NCBI RefSeq assembly: GCF_016545825.1
Contig: NC_052612.1
Location: 50,389,738-50,453,737, forward strand
Source: Eucalyptus grandis
Taxonomy: Eukaryota > Streptophyta > Magnoliopsida > Myrtales > Myrtaceae
DNA: 64,000 nucleotides
Direction: 5' to 3'
Shown: one piece after another, positions 1 to 12,869 of the stretch
How the letters are laid out: each line of letters opens with the position of its first letter
How positions within the stretch are numbered: the first letter of the stretch is position 1
Program-made: the position numbers and the translations under genes
The notes under the pieces: model-generated
Database searches by the model: none
Seen by the model: only the letters and a program-made list of their open reading frames with translations
Told to the model about the DNA's origin: nothing

Positions 1-2690
1 AACCACCCCAATTCGTGTAGGCCACGTTAGGGCTACTTCCGATCAAAACTTAACCATAAACCTCGGTCCAATAACTAGTGTCGATTATGGGTAATTATGA
101 GATATTCCTGTCCTGGTTAAGACAATATTTAGCTAGTCCTCATAATTGTCTTTTGTCCTCTTGCATTGGGTCAATTAAAAGTGAGCAAGTATCGGAGGAA
201 CATGAGGAGAGCCACATGCCCAAAAGGAGATGAACTTGGGGAACAAGTTGTCTTGCTTATAACCAACTTCATCATCAGTTTTGGAAGCTTGTCCATTAAT
301 ACCATCGAATGAGTCATTGCTTATGTGCTCCAATTAGGACTTGGGGCCATGATTACCTTAGTATGAGACTTGCTCATCAAGTTGGGTATTAGATGAGCTT
401 ATTGAATGCAAGATAAGTGATAGACCAGTTTTGAGGGTTCTTGAATGGGGGGAGGCACCATTTTAGAGGGCAAGGGGATAACAAACTTAGTTAGCCATCT
501 AGTTAGTCCAACTAAATTTATGTGTTCCTAGATGGAGGCAATGATTAACTTATCTTGAGACTTGGAGGATAAGTTAGCCAAGATTACTCCTTAAGATGAC
601 ACTTGGATGGATAAGAGGCAATCTTGCAAATCAAGCCAAGAAGAGTCATCATTAATCATCATTACAAATCCAATAATTGAGCTTCTCTTATAAGAGCATA
701 GGATAACTATTCTCTCTCTTTTCTTCTTCCCAAAGCTCACCTATCTCTCTTTATCTCTCCCTCTCTCTCCCCTCACCGCCCCTCTCTCTTGGTTTCCTCT
801 CTGACCACCACTGTGAGCCATTGTCGTTGCCGCTCACCGTTCCCACCTTCGCCACTGTCATTGTTTTCGTTCCGTGGAGTGATAAGTAGATCCCCTAATC
901 GTTGGCTAGACTGTTGTGTTGTGTAATTCGGACGTAGGTTCGATTCTTGTTTCATGTTGTTTGAATAGGGTCTTGCGGTCCTAGGTAGAGTAGGCTCTTA
1001 TACTAATTTTATATGGTTTACTTATGTTTTGCGTGGGTTATAAGGTTTGAGAATTAGTCGAGATCTTGCCATGTGATTGTCGGTTTTGCAAGCAATTGTT
1101 GTTGCTTAGTAGCTATGGTTTGCCTATATGTTATTGTTTATATTTGAAAGCACATCCCGAGTTTCTAGAAAGAGATTTGTGTTGGCCTTAAACGTGCATG
1201 GAAGCATGCCAAATTGGGTCTCTTTTGGTTCGGCAATATTGAGATGTATTGTTTCCAAACCGAGTTTGACTTAGGTCGGTGCTCGAATGTAACGGGTCAA
1301 GCCATGATTTCTGTTTTGTGCTTGGCATGTTACAATGGTGCGGTTTGTAAGTCACGACACATACACTTCAATTGACATGTCTTTGAGGTACTCTTGCATT
1401 GAATTAAAGTAAAGATAAGAATCGGTTGTGTGCTTGTTTGCACATGTGGCCATATGAGGAAAACCGTGATCGATAGATTTCGGGATGATGCCTGATGGAT
1501 TTGGATTTCGGATGCCATCACGGATGGATTTCGGAACGTTACCGTGCCCGTTGGGGCAGGACAATGCCTGGTGGATTCTAGAAGAACATATGGATTTTAG
1601 TTATGTGTGAATAAATGAAAGCTGTGTGATGTGTCATAAATTATGGAATATCACGTGGCTCCTTAATCATGTGTGCATTTTAGGCACTTGAGAGTCATGT
1701 GTATGTTTTAGGTGCTATTATTTGACATGTGCATATTTTATATGCTATTATTTGGGTCTTGAGAGACACGTGCATATTTTATGAGTTATTATTTGGCATG
1801 TGTATATTTTATATGTCATTGTTTGATCTTAGTCATGCTTGTTTTATAAGTAGTTGAAGATTCTCGCATGATTTAACTAAGGCAAAGCAAAAGCTTTGCT
1901 ATTGATTTGCCATTGACGTTGTTAGTATTAAGTGTTTGCACGATTCCGATACGAGACGTCCACCTATATGGGGATTAGGCGATTTACTTATTGACTGTTC
2001 ACTCATTTATTGTTGATTTTCCTTTTTTAGGCCCGTAAGTATGAGCAACCCTCTTGTCCGCTTTGGTTTACTTGTAAATATGAAAGTGGTCATTTTGTGC
2101 ATAGTGGATGTTATGAGTGATATTACATACCAAAAGCACATCACTACAATTTGGGTGGACACTTGGTTCTGCATTGGTTCGAGGCGTGTATCAAATGCAT
2201 TGATGGGGATGTCTTTAGAACTTTTCACAAATTTGATGGGCTACTTGGTGGCCTCGATGGATCCTCACTAGACCCTATAATGGCGAATCCTCCCGATGGT
2301 GTCATGGACGGCTTGATTCTGAGCCCGACTTCGATCCCAAGTCCGAGCCGTAGGGAGTCGGCCTTTTGATGGGAACCATTTTTGTAAGTGGCCCTCGTAG
2401 AAGAGCTAGGACTAACCCCTTACCCTTTTGAGTAATCAAATAATAGCCCCAACTAAACGGGTTTGTAAATATAACTTCTAATTCTAGTGTGCATAATATA
2501 AGAAGTATGTTTGTATATGTATTTACTTACTATATGTTTGCTGTTATTGTTGGGAGATATAGTTGAACACTTTCGCATGTGTTTAATTGAAAGATAAAAG
2601 TAATGGGACGGTGACGGCTCCTGGGACATTGCAAATTAGCCTCATAGATGTTGCGATCTCGCGACTTGGGGAGGTCTGGGGCATGATATA
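1..2690 (+). repeat. Degenerate LTR-element non-coding segment (plus copy)
   Basis: No sustained coding frame. The segment aligns by eye, in reverse complement, with 5.3-7.56 kb: position 1 onward (CGATCAAAACTTAACC region) matches the complement of about 7500-7560, the block at 1640-1850 matches the complement of 5580-5830, and the block at 1900-2040 matches the complement of 5390-5480. It therefore begins before the window. The stretch at 2600-2690 (gcgatctcgcgacttgggg, then a ggtctggggcatga tail) resembles the 3' part of plant Ty3/gypsy LTRs. I infer non-coding LTR-retrotransposon sequence, but the exact LTR borders are not resolved. Short ORFs here (for example 2041-2271) look fortuitous. 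Confidence 0.5.
709..790. repeat. Pyrimidine-rich CT tract
   Basis: Imperfect run of TCTCTC units inside the degenerate LTR-like segment. The inverted copy carries a pure (AG)n tract at the matching place (7002-7043), so the two tracts descend from the same site and have expanded differently. Confidence 0.8.
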
Positions 2691-2810
2691 AATTCTGCTT
2701 ATTTGTGACATGAACATTTGGGTCATATATTCAAGGAAAGAATGTAAAGATTAATGAAAGATGAAATTATTTTGGACTTGAATTTTACTGACCTTAGAGT
2801 ATGTATTGAT

Positions 2811-5048
2811 TATATTAATATTAAATGTAAACAAATAAAACACACTAAGAAATGTGCCATAAGAAGCGCATAACTTCTTGAAATTATACATACTAATATA
2901 TGTGGTCATTTTAATGTTTTTTCTTTTGGTGGAGAAATTTATTTCATCACATTTATTGATGATTTTTCACATTGTGGTTACAATTATCTATTGCATGATT
3001 GTGGTTACAATTATCTATTGCATGATAAATCTCAATCAGTGAATGCACTTGAGGTGTATATTAAAGAGGTTAAGAGACGATCGGATAGAGGTAGTGAATA
3101 TTATGGAAAGTATAATAAATTGAGACAATGTCAAGGTCCATTTGCTAAATTCCCTGAAAGACATGGCATTTGTGCTTAATACACGATACCGGATACACCA
3201 CACACAAAATGATGTAACAGAAAGGCATAATTGTACTTTGATGGAAATGCTTATGAGTATGATAACCTTATCTTTATGAATGTAAATATTAAAGACTTTT
3301 ATATATTTATTAAATATGGTTCCTAGTAAGGCAGTTCCAAAGATTCCTTTGAATTGTGGATGGGAATGAAACCTAGTTTACAACACCTATATGTTTGGGA
3401 TTGTCCAATAGAAGCAAGAACTTACAATCCACATGAAAATAAATTGAATTTAAGAACAACAAATGGTTACTTTATTGATTATGTAGAGAAATCCAAAGGG
3501 TATAGATTTTATTATCGTAATCATAGTATGAGAATTGTCGAATATGGAAATGTTAGGTTAATTGAAAATGGTGACATCAATGAGAGTGAAAGAATGCATG
3601 ATGTTTGTTTTCACGAAGTAAGGGTGGAAGTTCCCATACCCAAAACTTCTAACATTGTCGATTTTTGATATTATAGTTCAACCTAACAATAATCAAGAAT
3701 AACAAATAAAAGATCAAATACTCAATAATGAAAATATCAATATTGAACTAAAGTAGTTGAGCGACAAGAAAGAGCATTAAGAAGATGTTAACGACTAAGG
3801 AGATCGGTTATTTTTAATGATTGTGTGATTTATCTACAAGAGTCAGAAACTGAGTTAGGAATTGGAAATGATCTAAGTTCACTTTCACAAGCCATGGAAT
3901 GTGAGGACTCTAATGAATGATTCAATACCATGAAAGAAGAGTTGAAATCTATGTATCAAAATTAGGTCTAGGACCTTATTGAATTACCTAAAGAATATAA
4001 GAAGATCGGGCGTAAATGGGTCTTTAAAACCAAGAGCGACTCAAAAAATGATATCGAACGGTACAAGACCAGACTTGTTGCTAAAGGTTTTTACTAAGAA
4101 ATAAGACATTGACTATAAGGAGATATTGTCATCAATCTCCAAGAAAGACTCATTTAGAATAATTATGATTTTGGTGGCTTATGATAATTTAGAGTTACAT
4201 AAATAGATGTCAAAACCGCATTTTTAATAAGAATTTAGAAGAAGAGGTTTATATGAACTAACTTGAGAGCTTTTCAATTAAAGGAAAGGGACACATGGTG
4301 TGTAAATTGAAAAAAAAAATAATATATGAATTTAAATAAGTTTCTTGACAATGGTATTTTGAGTTTAATGATACTATAACTTTATATAAATTTAAGGAAA
4401 ATACCGTTGATCGGTGTATATATATATATAAAGGTTAGTGGGAGCAAGTTTATCTTTCTAGTTCTATATGTTGATAATATTTTGCTTGCTACTAATGATC
4501 TTGGTTTGTTACAAGAAATCAAGAAATTTTCTTAAGAATTTTGAAATGAAGGATATGAGAAAGACAACGTATGTGATAGAAATAGAAATATTCCATGATA
4601 AATCACAATGATTGTTACAGTTGTCTTAGAAAGCCTACATTAAGAAAATTTTAGAAGGATTTAACATGGATAAATGTTCAATAGGAATAGTTTTAATTCA
4701 GAAATGTAACAAATTTAGCCTTATGTAATGTCTGAAAAGTGAATTGGAATAAGAACAAATGGAAAATATTTCTTATACGTATGTTTTAGGAGCTTAATGT
4801 ATACTCAAACTTGCATAAGACCAAACATTAGTTTTGCTATCAGAATGTGGGGGTAGGTATCGAAGTAATCCTGGATTGGATCATTAGAAAGTTGTGAAGA
4901 AAGTTCTCAGATACTTGTAGAAACTAAAAATTATATACTCACTTACAAAACATCTTATCATCTCACGGTGATTAGCTATTCGGATTCAATTATTACTGCA
5001 TTCACTATGGAGGCTAAGTTCGTGGTATGCTTTGAGGCAACTACTTGG
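2811..5048 (+). pseudogene. Ty1/copia pol remnant, part 1 (integrase to RNase H)
   Basis: Frames hop, but the domain order of a copia polyprotein is clear. The gag-pre-integrase end lies at about 2820-2900. The integrase core starts with YFITFIDDFSHCGYNYLL at about 2939, then SDRGSEYYGK near 3085, where SDRGGEY is usual. The post-integrase domain at 3354-3668 contains HLYVWDCPIEAR and YNPHENKLNLR. Reverse transcriptase follows with WVFKTKSDSKNDIE and RYKTRLVAKGF (about 4015-4090). Its active-site box reads LYVDNILLATND (about 4465), so the second Asp of YVDD is Asn. RNase H begins with FTMEAKFVVCFEATT just before 5048, where an insertion breaks it. The frame is full of stops and shifts, so it cannot make a polyprotein. 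Gag and protease are not seen upstream; other repeat sequence occupies that place. Confidence 0.85.
2971..3024 (+). repeat. 27-bp in-frame tandem duplication
   Basis: Two identical adjacent 27-bp units (2971-2997 and 2998-3024, each beginning ATTGTGGTTAC) inside the integrase core of the copia remnant. They repeat nine codons (CGYNYLLHD region) without shifting the frame. Confidence 0.9.
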
Positions 5049-6998
5049 TACGCCCGGGCCTTACCCTCGTTGCGAGCACGTGACATCCTACTAGGATCTA
5101 TTGCTTAGGCATCATCCACAGGGTTGTCTGGCGAGCCTACGTCCCCGTTCGATTCAAGTGGACCACATAACCCATAGAGGGGTCCGAATAGGTCCTTATT
5201 AAACCATGCATACCATACCCAGTAGTAGTGTGGAACGCGGTCATGGTACCTCTCATCAACTCAGATAGTGGTGGCGACCTGTTGGAAAGTAGCGTCCTCC
5301 TTAAACACGTCTATCACTATGACCTCCATGTTTACAGGTATCCCAAAACACATGAGGTAAGGGGTTCATATCTATCGACCTAAAAAGGGTTAAACAACGA
5401 CAAATGAATTGAAAACTCAATAAGTAAAAATCCTAAATTTCTTATAGGGGGATGCCTCACATCAAAGCCTTATGAGTTCCCAACCTAATCATGTCGATGA
5501 CAAATCAATAGCAAAGCCTAAGTTTTGCCTTAATTATATACGTGATGGAACCTATTCTAAACTTAAGTCCCTCAAATCCTAAACAAATGCATATAATAGC
5601 CAAAATATTGACATGTGTCGGATATTAGTATCCACAGCACTATCAAAGCCTTCAAGACTCAAACAACAACCTTCAGGACATCTACATGCCTCTCACTTCA
5701 TGAATAATGATGATCATAGCATGCACATGCCTTCTAAGTCACTAAACATTGACATTTAAATCATGCACTTGTCTCATGCATCTCGTATAAGTCCATGTCA
5801 AATATGCGCGAGCCATAAAACAACTTCCAAGGTATGCACATAACGCTAAAATACTTTGCACATGTTTAGCGCCTCGCGAATCACATAACATTCCATACTA
5901 CCATACTATCTTGAGTCCAATTATTAATAATACATAATTGAAATCCTACGGTTTTCTAGGGAAACCTTCGAGACATCGTCTCGCTCGATCCCGAGCACCG
6001 CATCCGAACTCTCGTCGGGTATCTTTTCGGGCATCATTCCATTATAACACATCCCACGAATGGCATCCTATTAATGGGGGGCATTATCTCGTTCTCACTA
6101 ACAAAGAATCCCATTAACGTGGGGGCATTGTCTCCCGAAACCTCGGTGACGGAATCCCTCGTGTGACCAAACAAATCAAGCATACAAGCAATCGGTTTTA
6201 TCTTCCACGTTAGTCCAAGTATGAATGCCCCAAGGGTGTGCCAAGCAATGTGTAACTCATGATCTATTGTAAATGTGACAATAAAGTATGTTGAACACGA
6301 ATCTAGAATTGTGACTTGACCCTTGACACTCAAGCATGACCTAGGTTAAATTCCCGATCCGAACGATATGCGTTGATATCATTGAATCAAGAGAGTGACC
6401 CGGCCCGATACACTTCCACACATGTCGAAAAACAACACTTTTCTAGATTTGGTGTGAACTCAAACTTCGACCATGAACTATGGACATCTATATGCAAAGA
6501 TTGCATCACATAACACTCATACAACCATCCTCATCCAAGCGGCAACCTAAGCCTAAATGAACTATTTTCACCAATCACTCCAAACCCGAGCAACCTTAAT
6601 TCTCACATACTTATTCCTCACTTATTCTTGAGTCATATAGATCAAGCATATCATGAGCAAACCATACAAAATTAGTCACATGAGTTCCTCAACCTAGGAT
6701 AGTCTTGCGACACTAGAGGCAATCCTAAAATCCATGTTGTGTAACGCAACGACTTAGCTGACGTTTATAAAATCTACTTACAAACAACTGGGATGGGACG
6801 AGGGTTGATCGATGGGGCTAGTGGATGGCAAATGGGCAACAACGATAGTAGTTGGCGGATGGTCGGGCGGATGGCGTGCAGTGGCAGATCGGTGGATGGG
6901 CAACGGGCTTGCGAACGGCGGTGGATGGCGTGACCACGGGCGGTGAGCAAGCAACTAGGTGGGGTGGGGTGGCAGCGATGAGGGAAAATGAAGGAAAA

Positions 6999-7046
<48 letters not shown>

Positions 7047-8078
7047 GAAGAAGAAGAAGGAAGAAGAAAACTTAAGGGAGAAGGAGTTAGAACAGAAAGA
7101 TGTCCATCGCCATCAATACTCTTAAATTATTGTCATTCTCTCATGATGACAATAAACTTGGAAAGCAAGATGAAATCTTAGCCTTCCATCTTGCCATGGT
7201 TCTTATCCAAGATCAAGGGCTAAGATTGCTTCTTATAGATGCATGAAGGGCAAAATGGTCTATTCTCCTTGTCTTCCTTAAAAGTGGCACCTATCCCCTT
7301 TACATGGCCTAATAAAATTTGTCTCATCTCAATTTAAATCTTAATAGGCTAAATTGATCTCACCTCTAGGTCCATCAAAGTCTATATCCTCAAATTAGCA
7401 CAATTTTCCAATTAATGCACTAACGAGCTCACTAAAATCATTTCAATCGGAAAAGAATGCCTTGATAACATTTGTAGTCAATACTTGCAATTGGACTAAG
7501 GATTTGTGACTAAGTTTTGATCGAAAATGCCTTTAACGCGACCCATGCGAATTTGGGCTACACTAGTAGAACTCACACAACTAGACTCGAATTGAGTTTG
7601 ATGGTTGTGCAGGGTTTTATGTGTGACTTTCGTTGAGTTGGTCGATCGATGAATGACCCTCGGTTGTCATTTAATCGAGTAGTTACAATTAGCCTGCCTT
7701 GACTCACGGTCGTTCAGGGTTGGATTAGGGTCATTCACAAATAGTACATTGACCATGTGGTGTCACTCACCGATATATACTCGAGCTGAATCGATCTGCT
7801 ATATCATCGACTAACTTGTGATGGCATGTGATCGTCCACAACAATCCTTATGACAAAATGGTCCTTTCATTGTCAAATTTTTAGTCTATCATAATCCCGA
7901 TTCTAAATTGCCTTACTCCTAATCGGCTAGTTAGCTCGTTAACAACCACTAGGATTGAGTCATGGCCTATCCTCCTTAACGATGTACCGATCTTTAGTCC
8001 ACCTCTTGTGATTTAGATTGGGGTTTGAATCGAGGATATCACACTATTAATGAATTATAGCTATGGAACTTTATTTGG
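5049..8078 (-). mobile_element. ~3 kb LTR-type insertion splitting the copia RNase H
   Basis: The copia RNase H reading stops at about 5048 and resumes at about 8079-8110 with its next residues, so the intervening ~3 kb is an insertion. Its reverse complement is homologous to 1-2500 over most of its length, including the shared (GA/CT)n tract and the GATCAAAACTTA block. No transposase or pol domain is visible, so it may be a solo LTR or a non-coding part of an LTR element, inverted relative to the plus copy. I could not identify a clean target duplication, so the borders are plus or minus about 20 bases. ORFs inside (6034-6333 minus, 6852-7181 plus) look accidental. Confidence 0.6.
7002..7043. 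repeat. (AG)n microsatellite
   Basis: About 21 uninterrupted AG units followed by a GAA-rich tail. It lies at the place corresponding to the CT tract at 709-790 of the inverted copy. Confidence 0.95.
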
Positions 8079-8350
8079 TGGCTTGTGATTGTCAATGGTA
8101 TTGCTAGGCCGTTGAAAATTTTTGTGATAATTTTATAACAGTTTTCTTTTTAAAGAACAACAAGTATTTAAAGGGTACTAAACTTATGGAAATCAAATAC
8201 TTGTCTATTAAAGAAGAAATTTAGAAATAAAGAGTGTTAATTGAGCACATTAGCATCGGCTTTATGATAGCAAATCCCTTAACGAAAGAACTGCCGCCTA
8301 AAACATTTAATGAATATGTTGAAAGAATGAGCATTATTGGACGTCATTAA
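8079..8350 (+). pseudogene. Ty1/copia pol remnant, part 2 (RNase H C-terminus)
   Basis: Continuation of the RNase H interrupted at 5048. It reads IARPLKIF, then after a small shift CDNFITVFFLKNNKYLKG and KLMEIKYLSIKEEI, then IEHISIGFMIANPLTKELPP and FNEYVERMSIIGRH before a TAA ending at 8350. This is the standard C-terminal end of copia RNase H (the CDN-A-x-x-F-x-KN box, then the LTK-x-LP box). Together with part 1 it gives one decayed element in plus orientation. Confidence 0.85.
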
Positions 8351-8959
8351 TGATTGTATTATGATTGCATTAAGTTTTTGCGTATGACACTTTAAGCTCA
8401 ATTATGTGTTTATAATATTTCATGTTTTCTATTTAGTACACATTATAGAAATAGATGAATGTTAAATAGGATAGTCTCTAACAAAGACATTATGGTTGGA
8501 CCATTATTGTATTTCTCATTTATATCATGTTAAGTAGAGAGCTATGTTGTAATACATGGAAGGGACTATGTCGATTAATGACATACAACCGCTATGACTC
8601 ATATTAGTTTGCTTTACTTAATTGTGATTACTATGTGATAGCCAATTTAAGAAAAGTTTTAGCATTTATTGTGCACATTATGGTCTTTATTAAACCATTA
8701 AAGGAAGGTCATATGGGCCAAGTAGGAAAATGTAAAAATTATTATGGTCCACATGATTTTATTAAACCCGGCACATTGGAATGAGGTGGGCGAGCAAAAA
8801 TCAACAGTATTTAATTGATACAAGTTACCTCAAATGCGGTAGGAATTATTAGAATCGACTTAAAATAGCCTAATGTCGATAGAAAAAAACTACACTTATA
8901 GGCACAAGAGGCCTTTGGAATTTAACGTGGAGATCACATATTTCTAAAAGAGTCACTAT
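8351..8959 (+). repeat. Copia 3' untranslated region and probable 3' LTR start
   Basis: AT-rich sequence directly after the copia stop. The stretch gggccaagtaggaaaatg (about 8717-8734) resembles the purine-rich boundary (gggccaagtgggag) that often precedes copia 3' LTRs. The LTR would then start near 8733 with TGTAAAAATT. No 5' LTR partner remains in the window, because the 5' side is replaced by other repeat sequence, so the LTR cannot be confirmed by pairing. The end is cut or interrupted near 8960. Confidence 0.45.
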
Positions 8960-11519
8960 TGACACCTAAATTTTGGTTAATTATTTAGTAATTCATTGCT
9001 CTGAAAAATAGGACCTCTGTCCCCTAGTAAAAATATTAAGTTAAATTACATATAGTTATTAGGATCATATTTAATTTAAATGTATATTTGTTGGACTAGT
9101 GGCGAACGGACTTGAGTGAATAGTTTTGAGTTTAATTGGATCGGCCCCATAAGGGAATGTAAATTTTGCCCAAGTCCTTAATTCTTCATATCATTCTTGA
9201 AAATCTCAATTATATGGAGGACCGGTGTCATAGGCAAGGATCTTCTCTAAAAGATGGGAAAGACCAGTCATTTACGTGGACAATATTTGCAAGAAGATTT
9301 TTTTTTTTTTTATCTGATTGGAAAGAATCCTGGCCTAGGCATGGACGAAACCAAGCCAACTGCGAGAAGACAGGAAAGAAAATGATCTGGGCAAGAAAGT
9401 TCAAAGAACTGATATCTTGGTGGATTATTATATTCTGAAGACTTCATTGTGATATTCGGAAAGCAGCAAAGAGGATTTTGCTTCTTTCCTTGAAAGCCCT
9501 AGCCGTCCTCACTTATGAAAGGGACCTCTCACGGACAAGGAGGCCCGGGGGTGGGGTGGGGTGTGAACGAGGTCGGGCAGCGACAGAAAAGAAGGAGGGA
9601 GTGGGGAGTGGGTAGTCTTTTTCCTCGGACGGCCACGACCGAGCTTCTCCATCCCCATGACCCCATGCTGTTTCCTTGCAGCGAGCTTCACGCCGATTCT
9701 GCTAAGTCTTGCTGCTGATCCACCGCTCGCGCTGGCACCACAAGTCCAAGTCGCTGCTGTCCGTGATCCATCGCCATAGCCGACGATGACTGAGCTTGCC
9801 TCCCTGGTGATCGCTGTGACCCACACCGAGTCTTGCTTGTGACGAGTTGCTGCTTGCTGATCCGAGTAGAGCCCCTGCCGTGAACCCCACCTAGTCGCGA
9901 CCTGCTGCCCTGGTGCCGTCCCTACACCTGTCTGATCCGTGCTGCTGCCCCCGATGACGTGAACCTGTTGCTCCCTGCCATGACGTCTTCGCTGCCTGAT
10001 GTCACGCGCAACTCGTGATCTCCTGCTGCGAAGGCTAGCAGTCCCTTAGACGTCCCTGCAGTGTTCTTCAATCTAGAGTCCACAAATTCCAGCCGCTACG
10101 GTACTGAATCGACGCCAAATCATCGCAACAGCCACTTCTCCACCCGAGCCCAGTTTTCTTCGCCCCCGTTGGAGCTGCTATTGTGGCTCGATAATCCCTG
10201 ACCGGATGTGAATCAGCCTTTGGGTCAAGTTTGTTTTTCTTCTGCAGGTCTTCTCGGAGTACCCAACAGAGACGTCCACGAGATAAACCCGTAGAGAGAG
10301 AGCCGCGTGCTTCCACTTCTCTACTGCACCCATTCACAAAGTCCACACATGAAGACAGAAAATCATGGGCAAAGATTTTCCTAGTAAAAGAGGGTAGTCA
10401 ACTTTTCAACAGAATTCGTGGGTCTAATTTGAATTATCTGCAGGCTTCTTTGGTCTTGCTGTGAAGTACAATAATTCCTCACGCGTGAGTCCATTGTCGG
10501 TGAACGTCCATTGCCGCTTGCCTATACGAGCACCCCCACCGCGGCAATCCTTTACCAAGAAGCACCATTGCACCGAACCTCACTCACGACCCTGGTCATC
10601 TGTCAAGAGTCAATTCCATTGAGTTCAAATTCGACAATATATTTGAAATTATGTAATTATCTTATCTAAATTTGATTTGGATATTTTATTGCATATATAT
10701 GTTTGTCAATATCTAACGTGCATATTTAAGTGATGTTTATCCCTCAATTAGGATTTATTTCTAATCCAATCGCATATCGATTTTTTATTCAATTTATAAG
10801 GCTTTAGATTGAATAAATAATTGTTAGGAATCTTTAAAATTGATATTTTCATCTTTAAGGCTTAAGATCAATTTATCACCCTTATTCAAGGAACGATCAT
10901 GTTGTTTATATATTGTTTCCTAATTAGAACTGTGGATGATATCTTTTGGCAGGTTGATGATATCTCATGAGTGGGCAATTGTCCCTTTTTTATCTGTATT
11001 CCTTAATTGAAAATATAAAAAGATTGCATGTAGATTAATTAGCACTTACCTCTCGCTATGTAGATTTCTTATCTCTCGCTATGTATAGTACTCTCTACCT
11101 CGGGGTAGTGTAGTTTCACCCGAAACCCTTTCCGCCATTACACCGATGCTTCCTTTCTCAATTACTCGTCCCAACCCTTATTGTTGACAATTTCCTCTAA
11201 TTCCATCGATTGAGTGATCGTCTACCTCCGTAAGCTCTTAATCTCAATGGCGAGGCCAAACTTCGTGCGTAAGACTTCCTCCGGCTAGTTCGTTCTTTGC
11301 ATGTCCCCTTTACTCGGTGAATCTGTTTCTCGGTGAGGTTTATCTCGTATTCGCCTATTTTGTGGTGCAAGTGGATTGTTCCTATTCTTTTCTGGTCTTT
11401 CCTTGCTTTCTTCCCGTGGGCTGGTGCTCCTATTTTGGGATGGAATTCGGTGGGAGCACGATGAATCGGGCTCGTTTGGCTGCCTGCTCTATGTGCTAGA
11501 CTCCGGGTCGCCTTAATCC
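8960..11519. other. Unassigned region; possible LTR start at its left edge
   Basis: TGACACCTAAATTTTGGTTA at 8960 resembles the left end of some plant gypsy LTRs, but I found neither a partner nor a target duplication. 9480-10600 is GC-rich relative to its surroundings, with many short overlapping ORFs on both strands (for example 9509-9826 minus and 10068-10346 minus). None shows a recognisable motif. 10620-11050 is AT-rich. CTCTCGCTATGTA occurs twice, at about 11052 and 11075. I see no gene. Confidence 0.35.
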
Positions 11520-11565
11520 GAGCAACAAAGGTTGAAGTCTGGATCGACGATCCTTCCCCGAAAAA

Positions 11566-12252
11566 TTGGAAGAGTGTAGACAAACATTAGTAGGGAAGAT
11601 CCTGTCCAACCCATCTATAAATTTTCCTGCATTTCAAAGTACCTTGAAGAAGGCTTGGCGAACTGAACAAGTTGACATATCACAGCGAGAAACGGGCATA
11701 TATGTGGCAAAATTTAACTCCCTTACTGATAAACAGAGGGTCCAGGAAGGAGGTCCTTGGTTGTTTTCAAACCACCTTGTGATTTTAAGTCGTGGCAACC
11801 CAATACCCCCTTACACTTGTTATGACTTCTCAACATGTGCCTTCTAGGTTCGATAATTGGCCTATCTTTAGAATGGATTACAGAAAAAAATGATTACAAA
11901 AGCGGTGCGAGGACATGGGGTGGGTAATAGAAGTTATTGACACTAAAGAAGGGACTACCTACGGACTGGGTTGAGCTAGAGTGAGTTAAACTGAAAGCAC
12001 CTTTAAAAACAAGGGAAGTTGATTAGTCTAGAAGGAAAACTTATTTGGATTGACTTCTGCTATGAACGCCTATCCCACTTTTGCTACTCTTGCGGCAAAT
12101 TGGGACACTACACTATGTATTGCAAAGACATTTCATATGATAAGGCTAAGTTCGAGGGACAGGAGAAAATGACATATGGTCAATGGCTCAGGGCAGAAGT
12201 AGAGGAATATAGTCCTTACTGGTATGCTTTTTACTCACCCCAACACTCATAA
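11566..12252 (+). pseudogene. LINE ORF1 remnant (DUF4283-like plus CCHC zinc knuckle)
   Basis: The first part (11566-11847) contains LVGKILSNPSINFPAFQSTL, AWRTEQVDIS and VQEGGPWLFSNHLVILSRG, the pattern of the DUF4283 RNA-binding domain of plant LINE ORF1 proteins. After frame breaks at about 11850-12010, the 12019-12252 frame reads KLIWIDFCYERLSHFCYSCG and KLGHYTMYCKD, a CX2CX4HX4C knuckle of the zf-CCHC_4 type. In the family this protein binds element RNA. Two or more frameshifts separate the domains, so no single ORF1 protein can be made. Confidence 0.8.
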
Positions 12253-12869
12253 GAACAGTTTGTAGACAGCGTACCTGAAACGCCTCCATCGTAACTGCAG
12301 AACATACCCCTTCTGCCCCCTCCAAGCCACACCGCAGCAGTGACAACTACAGATCCAACACCAATGGCTGCTCTCCTAGTACTAGTCCCTGACCAGTGAC
12401 AAGAATCAAAGAAAATTATGCATGACGCTTCACTTCATACTGCTCTCATTCCAGCGTCAGCAAAGTTGAAGGGTATCCAGACTCTACCTACAAATATACA
12501 ACTAAATAAGAAGCAACGATATTCCGTTGACACACCGAAAGTTGGTGTCACCAAAAACACAAAAGACATACTCCATACAACAATGCAAAGCTTAATCGGG
12601 AGAACTTAGACGACTCTAACCTTACCGAGACACTCCGTGTTAGTAGCGGGTGAAACAAAAATGGGCTTTTGGTTGGCCACTCCAACAACCACCTCCTCAC
12701 CAATGAAGCCGATTGCTGGAACTAAAGTTGGGCAACCTTGGCTGAGTTCAAGCTCAAGGCCATGACAACGGAAAAGCCCAACATGGTTTTTATGAAACAA
12801 AAAATCCCGAGGAGAAACTTTGAAGTCTGTTGCAGCCCGCATTTCACTAATTCCTATATGATCAACCAA

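Noticed and set aside
6852..7181. 109-aa ORF with an Arg-Glu run
   Set aside because: The run is a translated (AG)n repeat, the ORF lies inside an LTR-type insertion, and the inverted copy does not keep the frame.
9480..10600. GC-rich region that might be a gene or CpG-rich promoter
   Set aside because: ORFs on all frames are short, without domains or splice-consistent structure that I could support.
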